Source: Erodium maritimum (lineage: Eukaryota > Streptophyta > Magnoliopsida > Geraniales > Geraniaceae). From it: a stretch of 64,000 nucleotides of DNA. The notes below the pieces were generated by a model. It saw nothing but the letters and a program-made list of their open reading frames with translations. It was not told the DNA's origin and made no database searches. Positions 33,180 to 46,200 of this stretch are shown one piece after another. Positions within the stretch are counted from its first letter, which is position 1, and every line of letters begins with the position of its first letter. The position numbers and the translations under genes were made by a program. Where the stretch lies: contig OY997589.1 in NCBI GenBank assembly GCA_963921825.1, positions 84,242,523 through 84,306,522 of the forward strand, read 5' to 3'.

Positions 33180-36100
33180 TCATTTCTGCATAATGATCAA
33201 GATCGGACTTGGTTTGTCAAACAAATTCGATATATTACTACTTTATTTGAGAAATTAACGACAAATAAAACGAGTTGAAGCGTACCGCTGATGCTGGAGC
33301 AGCAGAGTCTGCAGTAGCGGATTTAGGCTCCTCTTTGGGGTTATCATCACCTGCATGCCAAGAAATTCAGCCTAAGATCATTTGTCATACAACTCGAAAT
33401 TCAAACTACCTGAATTACATGTATCCTATAAAAGACGACGAGGGGAACACTCAGGTGAAAGCCTAAATGTTATACAGTTAAGGGGTAAGTTTAGACGCAC
33501 CCTGGAACAATCTTTTTAAGCGGAAATCAACAGTAAAGGTCACGCGTTCACAAAAACAAACTGTTATACAACCCTTATTATCAAGGGATAATTGTCAAAA
33601 CATGCACTAAAGTTTCGTCCACAAATGAAATAGTGCACAATGTTTCATCCACGTTGTGTGGCTACCCTAAAGTTTCGTCCACGAACATTTGTTACAAAAA
33701 TTACTTACAATTACTTATGAAACCTAAATCAGCAAATTACTTTAGGGTAGCCACACAACGTGTACGAAACGTTGTGCACTATTTCATTTTGTCGACGAAA
33801 CTTTAGGGTAGCCACACAGCGTGGACGAAACGTTGTGCACTATTTCATTTTGTGGACGAAACTTTAGGGTAGCCACACAGCGTGGACGAAACGTTGTGCA
33901 CTATTTCATTTTGTGGACGAAACTTTAGGGTAGCCACACAACGTGGACGAAACGTTATGCACTATTTCATTTGTGGACGAAACTTTAGTGCATGTTTTGA
34001 CAATTATCCCTATTATCAATAAACAACTACTTATGTTAAATCTAACGGCCTCCGTCTTTTTTTTTTGCATAAACTAACGACCCCCTTTGTTTTCAGGGGT
34101 AGTTTTTGAGAAAAACTCTGCAAAGGTGACTGTTAGTTTTTTGCAAAAACAGATGTTTAGTGATAATAAAGATAGTGTGACAATGTGCTTTTTATGAATG
34201 AATGACCTTTACAGTTAGTTTCTGCTTAAAAAAGGTCGTTCGAGGGTGTGTATTTGGGGTTTTCCTTAGAGTTAAATATGAAAAGTGGAAACCAATCATT
34301 GCCTTTGGATTAAGTTTGGAACTTTCCAATGTAAAGTTAAGTATCTGAACTCCTCTCAGCCATTAAACCGTAACCAGATGGACACAAATGGTTTTCAGTT
34401 TTCACCTGATTGTTATTCAAAACCTATAACGACAGTTTATTTATCTGGATATCACAGTTCGGCCTTTTATGGAAATAAACTCTCAAGTTTGAAGTTAAAC
34501 AGTACCTCCATCTTCAGGCAAATCAGAGGTCCAAAGGGTGAGATTGTCTCTCAATAGCTGCATAATAAGGGTACTGTCCTTGTAAGATTCCTCACTCAAG
34601 GAGTCCAACTCTGCAATTGCCTCATCAAATGCTTGTTTCGCCAAATGGCAAGCCCTGAAAAATAATTATTAATTAATACCAAATTTACATCATCAAGTCG
34701 ATGATTACAATAATAAATAAGAGAGACACCCGCAGAGATTAAGGCTTCCAAGTGTAAGCACCTTTCAGGAGAATTCATTATCTCATAGTAGAAGACAGAA
34801 AAGTTGAGAGCAAGACCAAGGCGAATAGGGTGGGTTGAAGGAAGATCTGTGTTGGCAACACCCGAAGCAGCCTATCAAAAAGAAGACAACTGAAAGGAGT
34901 CATGTAACATTGTAAAAACAATAATATGGCGTTATAATATTTATATATAACAATGTGTTTGTAAAAGAAAAATGTGCCTCGTAGCCTTTCAATGATTGTT
35001 CGGCAGACTCTTTCCTGTCATCATCAGTCTTGAACTCAGCAAGATATCGGTAGTAGTCACCCTTCCTGTGGACCAGAAATTTACTGTTTTGTAAATTTCT
35101 GTAGACTGTATATGCTTGAACCGTATGTTGGCAATATTGATACACACAAGTATGCACATATTATATAGGGATAATCTCACAAAAGCATTTCTCACTTATT
35201 TAAAAGTAATAATCATTAAATAATACTGTTTAAAAAAAGGAAAATAACTGTCTGGGCACTAGCGGCCCATGGAGCACTAGCGGGCCTAGAGCGCCGGCCC
35301 ACCGCTGCCACTAGCAGCACGCGCGTTATCCTTGCGGTACTTACGCGCGTGGCTGGCATCAGTGCGCTGTTGATGCTCTTAACTACACACTTACCTTTAA
35401 ACTTTCTCTACCAAAGCTTGCTTGTCCAACTGGTCAAGCACTTGAACTTGGGTCCTTACTCTATTTCCTTCCAACTCATTATGGGTCTCTATCCTCCAGC
35501 TTTTGTTAGGCATCTCTTTCTTAAGGTGAACTCATTCATCAATCTTATGTCCAATAAGAATGGTGATCTCTTGCTTCTACATAAGCAAGTGAAGCCCAAA
35601 TCTTGATACAGTTAGCTGATAAAAAAACCTTAAAACTTTCTCACCTAACTCTATTTTGGTAATAAATAACAAAAATACCCCTGCAGCAATTTAAAGAACT
35701 CGAACAAGCAGTTGCATATTTCTGAAAATTTAAAACTTAATAAATGGTTGTTTGTCATTTGTTATCAAAGTAGAGTAAAGTGAGAAAATTTGGAAGTTTA
35801 GTGTAGTTAGGTGAGAACACTTAGAAGTCGGTGTAGTTGAGAAAGGTGACAAGTTTCGTGTATTTTCGTGAGATTATCCCTATTCTCTAGTGAGCAACAT
35901 GTGATTCATAGTCACATCTCTGATTTATCAGTAATGTGGGACGAAGCATGCACAAAGTGACCCTGATCGTCTTCTAGTGTAGGCATGAAAAGTAGGTAAC
36001 CGTAATATATGCTAAGCATATAGCTAACGAGATCTCTATGAAACAATGTACGATGACTTACATCTTGTAATAGAAAACAGTGGCTTCGCCCGTGGTTGAA

Positions 36101-36368
36101 GCGGGAATCAGGTGCTTGTCTATGATGGACAGAATATCACCGCAAATTTTGGAGAGCTCCTCCTCTACCTTCTGGCGGTAACCCTTGATTAGTTTAACAT
36201 TGTTCTCATTTCCCTTAGACTCTTCCTTCTGCTCAATAGAAGACATAATGCGCCAAGAAGCTCTGCGGGCACCAATGACATTCTTATATCCCACAGAGAG
36301 GAGATTCCTTTCTTCCACAGTCAGCTCAACATCAAGTTTTGCAATTGACTTCATGCACTCAACCATTT
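33180..36368 (-). CDS. 14-3-3 protein, exon 1 missing (assembly gap)
   Basis: Minus-strand exons: 36368-36062, 35065-34978, 34871-34762, 34654-34506, 33350-33286 and 33185-33180, in phase throughout. Visible sequence covers [98 protein letters not shown] and [20 protein letters not shown], including the Lys, Arg and Tyr residues of the phosphopeptide groove. The acidic tail ends ASAK. Only the N-terminal ~30-40 residues are absent and should lie in the N run at 37768-37967. 14-3-3 dimers bind phosphorylated client proteins. From memory this matches At1g26480 (iota/GRF12 type). Intron 3 starts with GC instead of GT. The last intron splits off only Lys plus the stop. Confidence 0.93.
33585..34010. 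mobile_element. family 3 palindromic MITE, exact 9-bp target duplication, with internal tandem repeat
   Basis: Begins GGGATAATTGTCAAAACATG and ends with its inverse. TATTATCAA flanks at 33576-33584 and 34011-34019. Located in the 14-3-3 intron before the acidic tail. The left arm is present once, the right arm several times. Confidence 0.92.
33739..33990. repeat. 61-bp minisatellite, about four units, inside the family 3 MITE
   Basis: Unit: ACTTTAGGGTAGCCACACAG, CGTGGACGAAACGTTGTGCA, then CTATTTCATTTTGTGGACGA. Four successive units differ by only a few bases. Confidence 0.9.
34095..34275. repeat. dispersed repeat, second copy of 30925-31130
   Basis: Shares TTTGCAAAAAC, AATGACCTTTACAGTTAGTTT and GTGTATTTGGGGTTTTCC with the copy in EAF7 intron 2. 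Lies in the 14-3-3 intron beside the family 3 MITE. Confidence 0.6.
35168..35882. mobile_element. fold-back element in 14-3-3 intron 2 carrying inserted sequence
   Basis: Ends GGGATAATCTCACAAAAGC and TTTCGTGAGATTATCCC are inverted, with further arm similarity (CTATTTTGGTAATAAATAAC). The centre includes a GC-rich stretch near 35250-35350 and a segment similar to 46860-46930. Confidence 0.65.
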
Positions 36369-36569
36369 CTGAATAATCAATCATATATTGTTTTAAGGAA
36401 AAAATGTATTGATATTCATGTGATATAGAATCAAAGAACTTTGTGCAATTTCTATGCTTAACTTTACTGTCATGTACCTTTTTATGAAATAAACTCCTTT
36501 TATCTTAACTTTGGCACAAACAACACAACTAAGAACCCACCTTGAGACGGCAACAATTACTCATAGGAG

Positions 36570-36900
36570 TAACATCATGAACACCCCCATTTTGATCTTC
36601 ATTACAAACACACCCTAAAGGTGAGCCGCTATTAACACATTGTCACCTTTCTTATTAATCAAAAACACCCCGATTTACGCAGAAAAAGGTGATGGTTTTA
36701 TCGGGAACACACTGTCACCTTTAACATTTATCAGAAAAGGTGACAGTTTGTTCATGGAAAAAAACATCACCTTTTCGGTGTAAATTGAGGTGTTTTTGAT
36801 TAATATGAAAGGCGAAAGTATGTTTCTAATAGTGATCCACCTTTACCGTGTGTTATTTGTAGCAAAAGGTCAAAATGGGTATGTAAATATAGTTTTCCCT
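36570..36900. mobile_element. inverted-repeat element in 14-3-3 intron 1
   Basis: CACCTTTCTTATTAATCAAAA and the mirrored TTTTTGATTAATATGAAAGG, CACTGTCACCTTTAAC and GGTGACAGTTTG form a long hairpin. Outer ends ACCCCCATTTTGATCTT and GGTCAAAATGGGTATG are inverse. A distant relative lies in the ELM2 gene intron near 56640-56800. Confidence 0.7.
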
Positions 36901-37767
36901 TACTAAAACAAACAAAACTGACAGTTCACAACCAGAATCAGATTCATTACAAATCTGAAGGCATATTGCAATAAATGCACATTCGGGTATACATCACAAC
37001 GCCTATGACATTACACACCATATCATAGAAATTCAGTCCATAACATTCAGAAAGTGAAAAACACGTTCACAGGTGAAATTTACCTGTAACGCATTTCACT
37101 GAATATACAAACAAACAAGGAAAATGACTGAACTTATGAGCATCCTCTACATTTCTCTAAATGTCACAAACAATCCAACAAATTTTGAACAGATGAAGAA
37201 TGCATATTAATGTAGCTCTTCCAACAGTGAAAATTTAGCAACATCGAATTTCATTGCATGTCCCAAAAATCAATAGAAACCGTTAAATCTAGCCCTATCT
37301 TCCACATTCAACTAAGAATCACGAACAATCCAACCGCCTTTGCTCATTAACATCAAATCAAATTTCATTGCATGTCTCAAAAATCAATAGAAACGGTCAA
37401 ATCTAGCACTATCCTCCACATTTCTCCAACAACTGTGAACAATCGAACCGCATTTGCTCATCCTTATCATCAAATTAAAAATTCCAAACATAAACATCCC
37501 GAAAAAACCTAACCACCTGAATCAACAACTTCCAATCACTCAACTCCAACAAAACCATCGAAATTCAACCATTAACATCAACATTTCACTGCATGTCTCA
37601 AAAATCAACAGGAACGATCGTATCTAGCACAATCCTCCACATTTCTCCAAAAATCGTGAACAATCGAACCACATTTGCTCATCCTCAACGTCAAATTAAC
37701 CACTCGAAACATAAAAATCCAGAAATAAAAAACTAACAACCTAAATCAATGATTCATTCGTTCCCTC

Positions 37768-37967
37768 NNNNNNNNNNNNNNNNNNNNNNNNNNNNNNNNN
37801 NNNNNNNNNNNNNNNNNNNNNNNNNNNNNNNNNNNNNNNNNNNNNNNNNNNNNNNNNNNNNNNNNNNNNNNNNNNNNNNNNNNNNNNNNNNNNNNNNNNN
37901 NNNNNNNNNNNNNNNNNNNNNNNNNNNNNNNNNNNNNNNNNNNNNNNNNNNNNNNNNNNNNNNNNNN
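37768..37967. other. assembly gap (200 N)
   Basis: Exactly 200 N bases, a conventional unknown-size gap. It falls where exon 1 and the promoter of the 14-3-3 gene should be. Confidence 0.99.
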
Positions 37968-39700
37968 TGCGGAGAAGATGATCGGTATTTAAACGGTGAG
38001 GAAGAGGACTGAGGGCGTGGCCGTTAAAGGTCGAGCAAGTTTCGTGGCGGGTCAGAGATGGAATCTCGACCGTTGATTCACCGGAAGGTTTTTGAATGGT
38101 AGAGCGCGTAAATCGTGATCGGTTTTACTGTTGAGTCAGACATCATTATTATTTTGGGAATTTTTAAATCTTTTTATTTACTGGCAACTTTTTTTTGTTA
38201 ATACAAAGGCCAGAACCCTATTCTTAGGAATGAATGTGGAAATACTCTCTCCCGTGCGACCATCAAGACAATGTTAATACAATCAACGTATATCCATAGG
38301 CGTGCTAAGTACGTTCTCAAAATTCATGCGAGGTTTGTTAAGCACTCTCGTCAGGCGGAAGGAGGCAGCCCAGAAGACAGGTTGAGGAGTTGGACGCTCG
38401 CTTTATACCGAACTTAATAGTCTAGTCGGGCAGAATGAGACCGCACATGAGGTATCAGACGAGGAGTTGGAGGTCTGTTCCGTATATACCAACCCTAAGA
38501 GCATGAACAATTGGTCGGCCCGTGTTGCATCCTGCGGCCCAGCTCGCGTTTTCGCGGGGCGCAGGACGCGAGCCTTCCCGTTGTGGGAAGACTTTTACGC
38601 GTCCTTTTTTTTAGATACGAAAAAATCATATTTCACTAAATATGATTTGTTCACTCACAATACGGGACCTTATACGTGACTCACCATTGTAAAACACAAC
38701 TTATTTTGAGTCCTGAGTCCCACTATTTTGTACGGTCAGCATCCAAGCTTCTAATCCAAACCCCTAACCCAATCTCTTCCATTGTACATGCTTAAACGGG
38801 GTTTCCTAGCATGCCTCCATAAGGTGGGGACTCTCAGTCCACCCCTCTAACACAAGACCATCACCCACCCAACTCCAACACTTAGGCTATCGGCGAGGGA
38901 CCAAGTTGTTCTCCATAAAATTTGATTTCGCTGGTATAATATTGGTTATGTTCGAGCTGGAGATACAAATTCGATCAGGTTTTGCGGTCAAGAGCGTTGA
39001 TACACCTACTTTTGGTGGGGTCCCAGATTATATCTTGTACCTTGGATGTAAGATCCGTCTTCACGATAACTAGTACTTTTTTCAATTATTCATAATATCT
39101 TTCTGTTGGATCGACACGAATTAAAATCCAAAATAGTAAATTGATAATATCCCAAAATACAGGATTGTGAAATGTAATTTTCCTTTATTAATCATCGAAC
39201 AATCCTAAATTCGTGGGTGAAATTAAACTAAAAACAATCATAATCTACCCACCAAACCAGAACAAAATGCATTCTTCAGAGTATTTCTAAACATTTTCAT
39301 GACCACTATTATATATATTCCTTCTTCAATGGCACTGTAATGGTTCAATACAAGGACAAGAACTACAAAAATCAAAATCGAATCAAGAAACAAACAAAAA
39401 ATTAAGTTAATTAAAAGAGACATGGATTATCAATAAGCAGCTACAATTTGTATTGCAGCTAAAATGTAGCAATTCTCCTTACAAATGTACACCTTCCCCT
39501 TCTTGCAGTTCCAGACTTCACACGTTCGTAGGCTTATATTACACTGAGACTCGACCAAATATGCTCGTATTCTACAAATGCAATACGTACACTTCGTTTA
39601 GGTATACAAACAGGGAAAAAACACAAGTAGGCTCGGGAATTAATAAGAAATGAGAAAATTCGCCTAGTCTTGGCAGAGTTCAATCATATCGAGCACCGTA
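37968..39700. other. intergenic, no gene seen
   Basis: Upstream flank of the 14-3-3 gene, then mixed low-information sequence. It contains GAGCATGAACAATTGGTCGG at about 38497, of the type that begins Tourist/hAT MITEs, without a matching partner found. Confidence 0.4.
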
Positions 39701-39710
39701 GTTATCTAAA

Positions 39711-39953
39711 GGGATAATTGCACAAAAATACACGAGGTAGTCATTTCTTGCAACTTGTAGCCATCTTCTTTGATAATTGCAAAAAGTACCCTGAACTAGT
39801 CTTTTTGTTGCAATTTGTATAAAAATGACAATGTTAAATTTTTACAAAGTGCAACAAAAAGACAAGTTTATGGCACTTTTTTGCAATTATCAAAGAAGAG
39901 GGCTACAATTTGCAAAAAGAGAATACATCAGGGTACTTTTTTCCAACTATCCC
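39711..39953. mobile_element. family 1 palindromic MITE, exact 9-bp target duplication
   Basis: GGGATAATTGCACAAAAATAC to TTTTTTCCAACTATCCC, flanked by TTATCTAAA at 39702-39710 and 39954-39962. The central part is shortened relative to other copies (243 bp). Lies 3' of the pectin methyltransferase gene. Confidence 0.9.
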
Positions 39954-40204
39954 TTATCTAAACTCTACTTTCAACAGATGAATATTTCCGAAAGGGAATG
40001 AGGAATACAATTTCAAAAGCAAAATCGTCATTTTGGAATAAATTGACACAAAGTGCAATAAAATACAATTTTAGGCCCACAACCTGCAACAATTTGAATC
40101 ATCTAACTGACTTTGAGCAGTTGAATATTTTCATAAGGGGGTGATATATAAGGGATTTTTACCATGGCAAAAATTGTACACTTGTTGGCTTTGACTTGTA
40201 CCGA

Positions 40205-43200
40205 TCATTTCCTCAGGAACGGTTTTTGGCAAACGAGTAGGCGCTGGTCGCTACCGTTTTGGAGGTCGATGACTCTTGCTTCCCATCGCATCTGAGTTGC
40301 TAGAACACGTGCTGTGTTTATCGCTCCCAGTTTATCGGACATAACCACCCATCCCTGGCAAAAAAAGTAATTTTTGTTCGGCCAAAAAACAGAGGGAAAT
40401 CGTTAAAAAATCTGTAGATAGTTGCAAATAAGTACCTTGTGCTATTCACTTTTTGCAAATCATAGCTCTTTTTTTTATGAAGGCAAAAAAGTGTCATGAG
40501 GTAGTATTTTTGTTGCACTTTATTCCAAAATGAAGATTATACCCTTGAAATTACAAATTTCAAAAAGAGATAATTGCAGAAAATTACCCTCAGATACTCA
40601 CTTTTTGCAAGTTGTAGCCTTCTTTGATAATTGCATAAATGCGCCCTGAACTTGCCTTTTTGTTGCACTGTGTCATTTTGTTTCAAAATGACAATTTTAC
40701 CCTTTAGAAATAATAAGTAAAAAGCAAAATTCCAGTATTTCATCTCCTCAACTGTGTAAAATCTGGATTTTTTTTGTTTTTTACTTGTTATTTTTTAAAT
40801 TCCAAGGGTAAAACCGTCAATTTTCAATACATTTACACAACGAGCAACGGAAAGGCAAGTCCAGGGCATGTTTATGCAATTATCAAAGATGAGGGCTACA
40901 ACTTGCAAAAGGTGAATATCTCAGGGTACCCTTTCGCAATTTTCCCTTTAAAAATAAAAAATAAAAGGGATGGAAATTCTGGGTTTTAGTTTTTACTTGC
41001 TATATTTTAAAAATCCAAGGGTAAAATCATCATTTTGGAATAAATTGAAACAAATATCAACAAAAATACAAGTTCGGGGCACTTTTTATCACTATCAAGG
41101 AAGAGGGCTATGATTCGCAAAAAGTGAATAACACATGGTGCTTTTTTGCAGAGGGCTATGATTCGCAAAAAGTGAATAACACATGGTGCTTTTTTGCAAT
41201 TATTCCAAAATTCTATTACAGGGTGGAATATGGTGGGTTGCAAACAAAAAGTAAAATATAATGCTTTCGGAAGATGCAATGGGACGATGAATTAAAATGT
41301 GAGCAATCAAAAAGAAGGGACAAAATACAAACCTCTGGGCGTAGTATTCGATCCATCTCCAAAAACAAATCAAGTAAACTACACTTCTCTGATGCTATGT
41401 GTGAGAGAAGCCCATATGCATGAAGCATATCATAAGTTCGTGGGTACGTAGGGAAGGGTTCACACCTGTACACAAAGAAGAATTCAAATTATCTCTGAAA
41501 TAGTTACAAGAGATAGTAGCAAAAAAGTACCCTGAACTTGTCTTTTTGTTGCAATTTGTATAAAAATGACGATTTTACCCTTATAATTTCAATTTAAAAA
41601 ATAACAAGTGAAAAACAAAAAATCCAAATTTTCTTCCTTTGTACCGTAAGAAATTAAAGGGATATGAAATTTCAGATTTTTTGTTCTTTAATTATTATTT
41701 TTAAATTTCCAAGGGTAAAATCATCATTTTGGAACAAATTTAGGCCAAAAGACAGTAACTTACCCTAAAGTATTGGTTACACACGCTGTGCTACCCAACG
41801 TTTAAAAATTATATTTACGATACGTAAACTTTTGGTCACAGACTTTCGGTTAGTAAAATGTACTAAATATTCCATTCCGTTTAGTCATTTGATCTATTTA
41901 GCTGTTGAGTGGAGAGTGAAATGTTGGTTTTGCCCTTACTCATTGAAACCTTAGGACTTGTATAAGGGAAATTACCATATTACCCTCTTTTGATAAAAAA
42001 AACTATAAAATAATAAATAAATAAAATATATTAACTAAATAAAAAAAATAGTCTTTCAACTCATATGCATAAGTTAATTCAAATGTAAAAGGGAAAAATG
42101 ATCATTTCATGTCTTTCTGGTTAGTTTTTACTAACGGAAAGTTTGTGACCAAAAGTTTAGGTATCGTAAATATGATATTTAAACGTTGGGTAGCACAACA
42201 TGTGTGACCAATACTTTAGGGTAAGTTACTGTCTTTTGTACACAAAATTATACAAAGTGCAACAAAAAGACAAGTTCAGGGCACTTTTCTGCAATTATCA
42301 AAGAAGAGGGCCACAAGTTGCGAAAAGTGAACACCCCAGGGTACTTTTTTTCAATCATCTCTAGTTACAATACTCGTCATTTAACACAAACTAATAGCTT
42401 ACCAATCATGTAAAACACCGGCAAAACTTCGATCGAGTATGAGGGGAAGTGTATTATGAACGCCGACGGGGACTACATTCATCACCCAAACTTGTTTTTT
42501 CTGTTCCAAAAATGCGGCGTTCAGACCCCCGAAATGAGCGTTCATGTCCATCACACTGTGCACCATATTAAACGGAGGCAACGGGTCTTCATCGCCGGGC
42601 CTCTTTGGATGGTCAGAGAAAATTAACGGGGTAAGGAGAGACCAATAATTTATTAACGCCGACCTCCAGAACTGCGAGTCTACCGAGAAATAGTCAGGGT
42701 CAACTCCTGTAAAGATAAAGCACGTAAATATATTGAAAAACACAGCTTGTGCGAAGAATTGGGTGATAATTGCAAAAAAGAATAAAATATGATGCGGTAT
42801 TCACTTTTTGCAATTTGTAGCCCTCTTCTTTGATAATTGTAAAAAAGTGCCATGAACTTGTCTTTTGTTACACTTTGTATCAAAAGAATGACGATTTTAC
42901 CCTTGGAAATATAATTTTAGAATAATAATTAAAGAATAAAAAATCCAAAATTTCATATCCCATGAATTTGTAACTCTTTGTACGGTACAAAGAGGAAGAA
43001 ATGTAAGGGATACAAAAAAATTTACTTGGTTTTTACTTTTAAAATCTAAATTGTACGAGTAAAATCGTCATTTTTATACAAATTGCAACAGAAAGACTAG
43101 CTCGGGGTGCTTTTTTGCAATTATCAAAGAAGAGGGCTACAAGTTGTAAAAATTGAATACCTCAGGTTACTTTTTAGCGATTATCCCAAAGGATACTTTC

Positions 43201-46200
43201 CCTCAGTTACCCTTAAGTATGCACCCTTTCCAATCAACTACCCGTAAGTTAAAAAAGTTTTTGAGAACTCCTAAGATTTTGTATCCTCAATTTATCTTAA
43301 TTCCGTGAACTTTTGGGTGTGAAATGACAAAAATACTGTTATTTTTTTGTGAGGTTATTTCGTCATTTCACATGACAAAATTGGGGTAAAATGAGACTAG
43401 AAAAACTTAAGGGGGTTGTCAAAAACTTTTTAAACTTTTGGGCAGATGATTGAGAATGGTGCATACTTAGGGGTAGCCGAGTGAGATTTTTCAAAGATAT
43501 AAATAGGGATAAAGTAGAGAATATAGAGAACGATACTTTCCATGGACATTTTGAAGTTCAACTGAGCTTAATCCCAAGGTCTTGTTCTGGATAGGAATCC
43601 AACGCTTGCTCTTAGTCCCACTTATACACCGTCCAAGGGGCTGATAGTACGACTTAACATCATCCTCTTCTCCACAAAGTGGTACACCCTGGTCACTACA
43701 AATAGAAATACAAACAATTGTCATTCATTGAAGGGTATGTTAGACTTTTTACTTACAGAACTAACTGTACGCTGCTCATATTGAACACTAAGAAAAATTG
43801 ACACTTAGAGGAGCTGTAAGTAACACTTTAAAGTTGGGGATAGTTGTGTACCAAGGGCATATAGCTCTGACTAGCTATTTGCCATTATCCCTAATTACAA
43901 CTAGGAATAATTGCAAAAAGTACCCTAAGATATTTACTTTTTGCAAATTGTAGTCCTCTTCTTTGATAATTGCAAAAAAGTGCCCCGAACTTGTATGTTT
44001 GTTGCACTTTATAAATTTGTTTGACTATTTTACCCTTGGAAATCAAAATTTTAAAAATAATAATCAAGGAACAAAAAATCCAAATTTTCATATCCTTTAA
44101 ATTTCTCACTTTTTGTACGGTACAAAGAGGAAGAAAATTAAGGAATATGAAAAATTGATGTTTTGTTCTGTACTTATTATTTTTAGAATCTAAATTATAA
44201 GGGTAAAATTGTCATTTTACAAAATGCAACAAAAGGGACAAGTTTAGGGTATGTTTTTGCAAATATCAAAGAAGAGGGCTACAAGTTGCAAAAAATGAAG
44301 ACCTCGGGGTGCTTTTTTGCAATGATCCCTTACAACTGTTCTACATCAATTCACAACACCAATCAAAGTAGATTCTAAGTTTCAACATTAACGAATGTGG
44401 TTTCGTGTCGTTATGACTAACCGAGATGCGCAGCAATCCGGATCGGTAGTTTTTTGCCAGATCAGTGTTTCTTCTTGCTGAGCTAGAACAGTCCAACACA
44501 TTTTCTCGGTTAATTCCACCATAGGAGTTAACGTGCTTCCCTTGTTAGCACCGAATGAATTTTCAAACGACTTGCTTGTGGGTGAAGTTAAAACAAAATA
44601 ACCACCCGGTTTAAGTACCCGGTCCACTTCCATGAGAAAGATTCCATCTGTTTTATGATGTCATTAAGAAAGATATGCATGTTTAGATCGTCCACTACAT
44701 TTACCGAATTCATGATCAAAAGTTGATAATGCATGGAACTGTTAACACTTAAGTTACACCTATATTTACATGTTTTTCACTTGGCTACACTTAAGTTTAA
44801 AATTTGTTTTGCAGCTACCCCAGGATCCAAAAAAAATCACATAGCCCTTTTTTGCCAGAAAAGGACAAAAATACACTTGACCCTAATGATGAAAAAAGGT
44901 CATTTTTTTTGTTATTTTATTAGTTTTATCTCTAAAGAAATCTTTTTACATCTACTCAACTTCTTTACATCTAATGACTTTTTTTTGGATGGTTATGGAG
45001 TTTTTTTTAGATTAGGGTCAAGGGCATTTTCGACATTTTTTGACGAAAAAGAGCTGGGTGATGTTTTTGAAACTTAGGGTAGCAGCTAAACGAATTTGAA
45101 ACTGAATTGGAAAACATGACAACCTAGGTGTAGTGAAGTGTAAGGAACCCTGAACAGAAAGCACATAAAGACTAACATGAAGATAAACAAAGAACGAGAC
45201 AGTAATATCAATCAAGCAACACTCCTAATCCTTACCATTTTGAAGTAGCCTGGGAATGAAGTCAATTAGTGATAGAAATATATAGGGATAATTGCAACAA
45301 AGTACCCTGAGATATTCACTTTTTGCAACTCGTAGTCCTCTTCTTTGATAGTTGCAAAAAAGTTCCTTGAACTTCTCTTTTTGTTGCATTTTGTATTAAT
45401 TTGTTTCAAAAATCATATTTTACCCTTGGAGATTTAAAATTAAATAATACTAATTAAAGAGCAAAAAATCCAAATTTTCATATCCCTTAAATTTATTACT
45501 CTTTGTACAGTCCAAAGAGAAAGAAAATTAAGGGATATGAAAATTTGGATTTTTTGTTTCATATTTATTATTTTTAAAATCTATATTGTACGGGTAAAAT
45601 CGTCATTTTATTCAACTTGTAACAAAAAGACCAGTTCAGGGTACTTTTTTGCAATTATCCCAAATATATATGCCAAAACCGATAGGTATGAGATATAACA
45701 GCTACACAGTACCTCTTTTGTCCCAAACAATACCGCACCGAGCACAGTGAACCATGTCAAATGATAATGATGGATATGGAAGCTGTCTTGATATGAAGTT
45801 GCCTAACATTGCAGGAAGACCTCGCTCAAGAGCCAACTGAACCTGACTACCAGTTGCCTCGTATCCCGCGATACAAATGGCCATTAACTTCAGTGATACC
45901 AAATGAGCTCCAAAGCTGCCAAATCCACAACCGATATCTAACACATTCCGTACCTGTGATTAACATATTGAATGATTCAATCGAATAATCGAAAGGATTA
46001 AAGGAAAGCTATGTAGTTCTTTGGGATTGGGAATTCGAGAGTGACAGAAAATGTAGACAAGATAGGCACAGTTACTTATGCTTAAAAGCATCCAACAAAT
46101 CGCCTCAACAGGGACGATTCGGGGATGAATCGCCAGGTGTCACGAGCAGAGTAGCCAAGGAGAGAGGGCCCTAGAATAGCCTCCCACTACAGATGCTCAA

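Noticed and set aside
33739..33990. Possible CRISPR-like spaced repeats
   Set aside because: The units are contiguous 61-bp tandem repeats without spacers, in a plant nuclear MITE.
37749..38012. 87-codon frame spanning the N run
   Set aside because: It exists only because N codons are translated as X.
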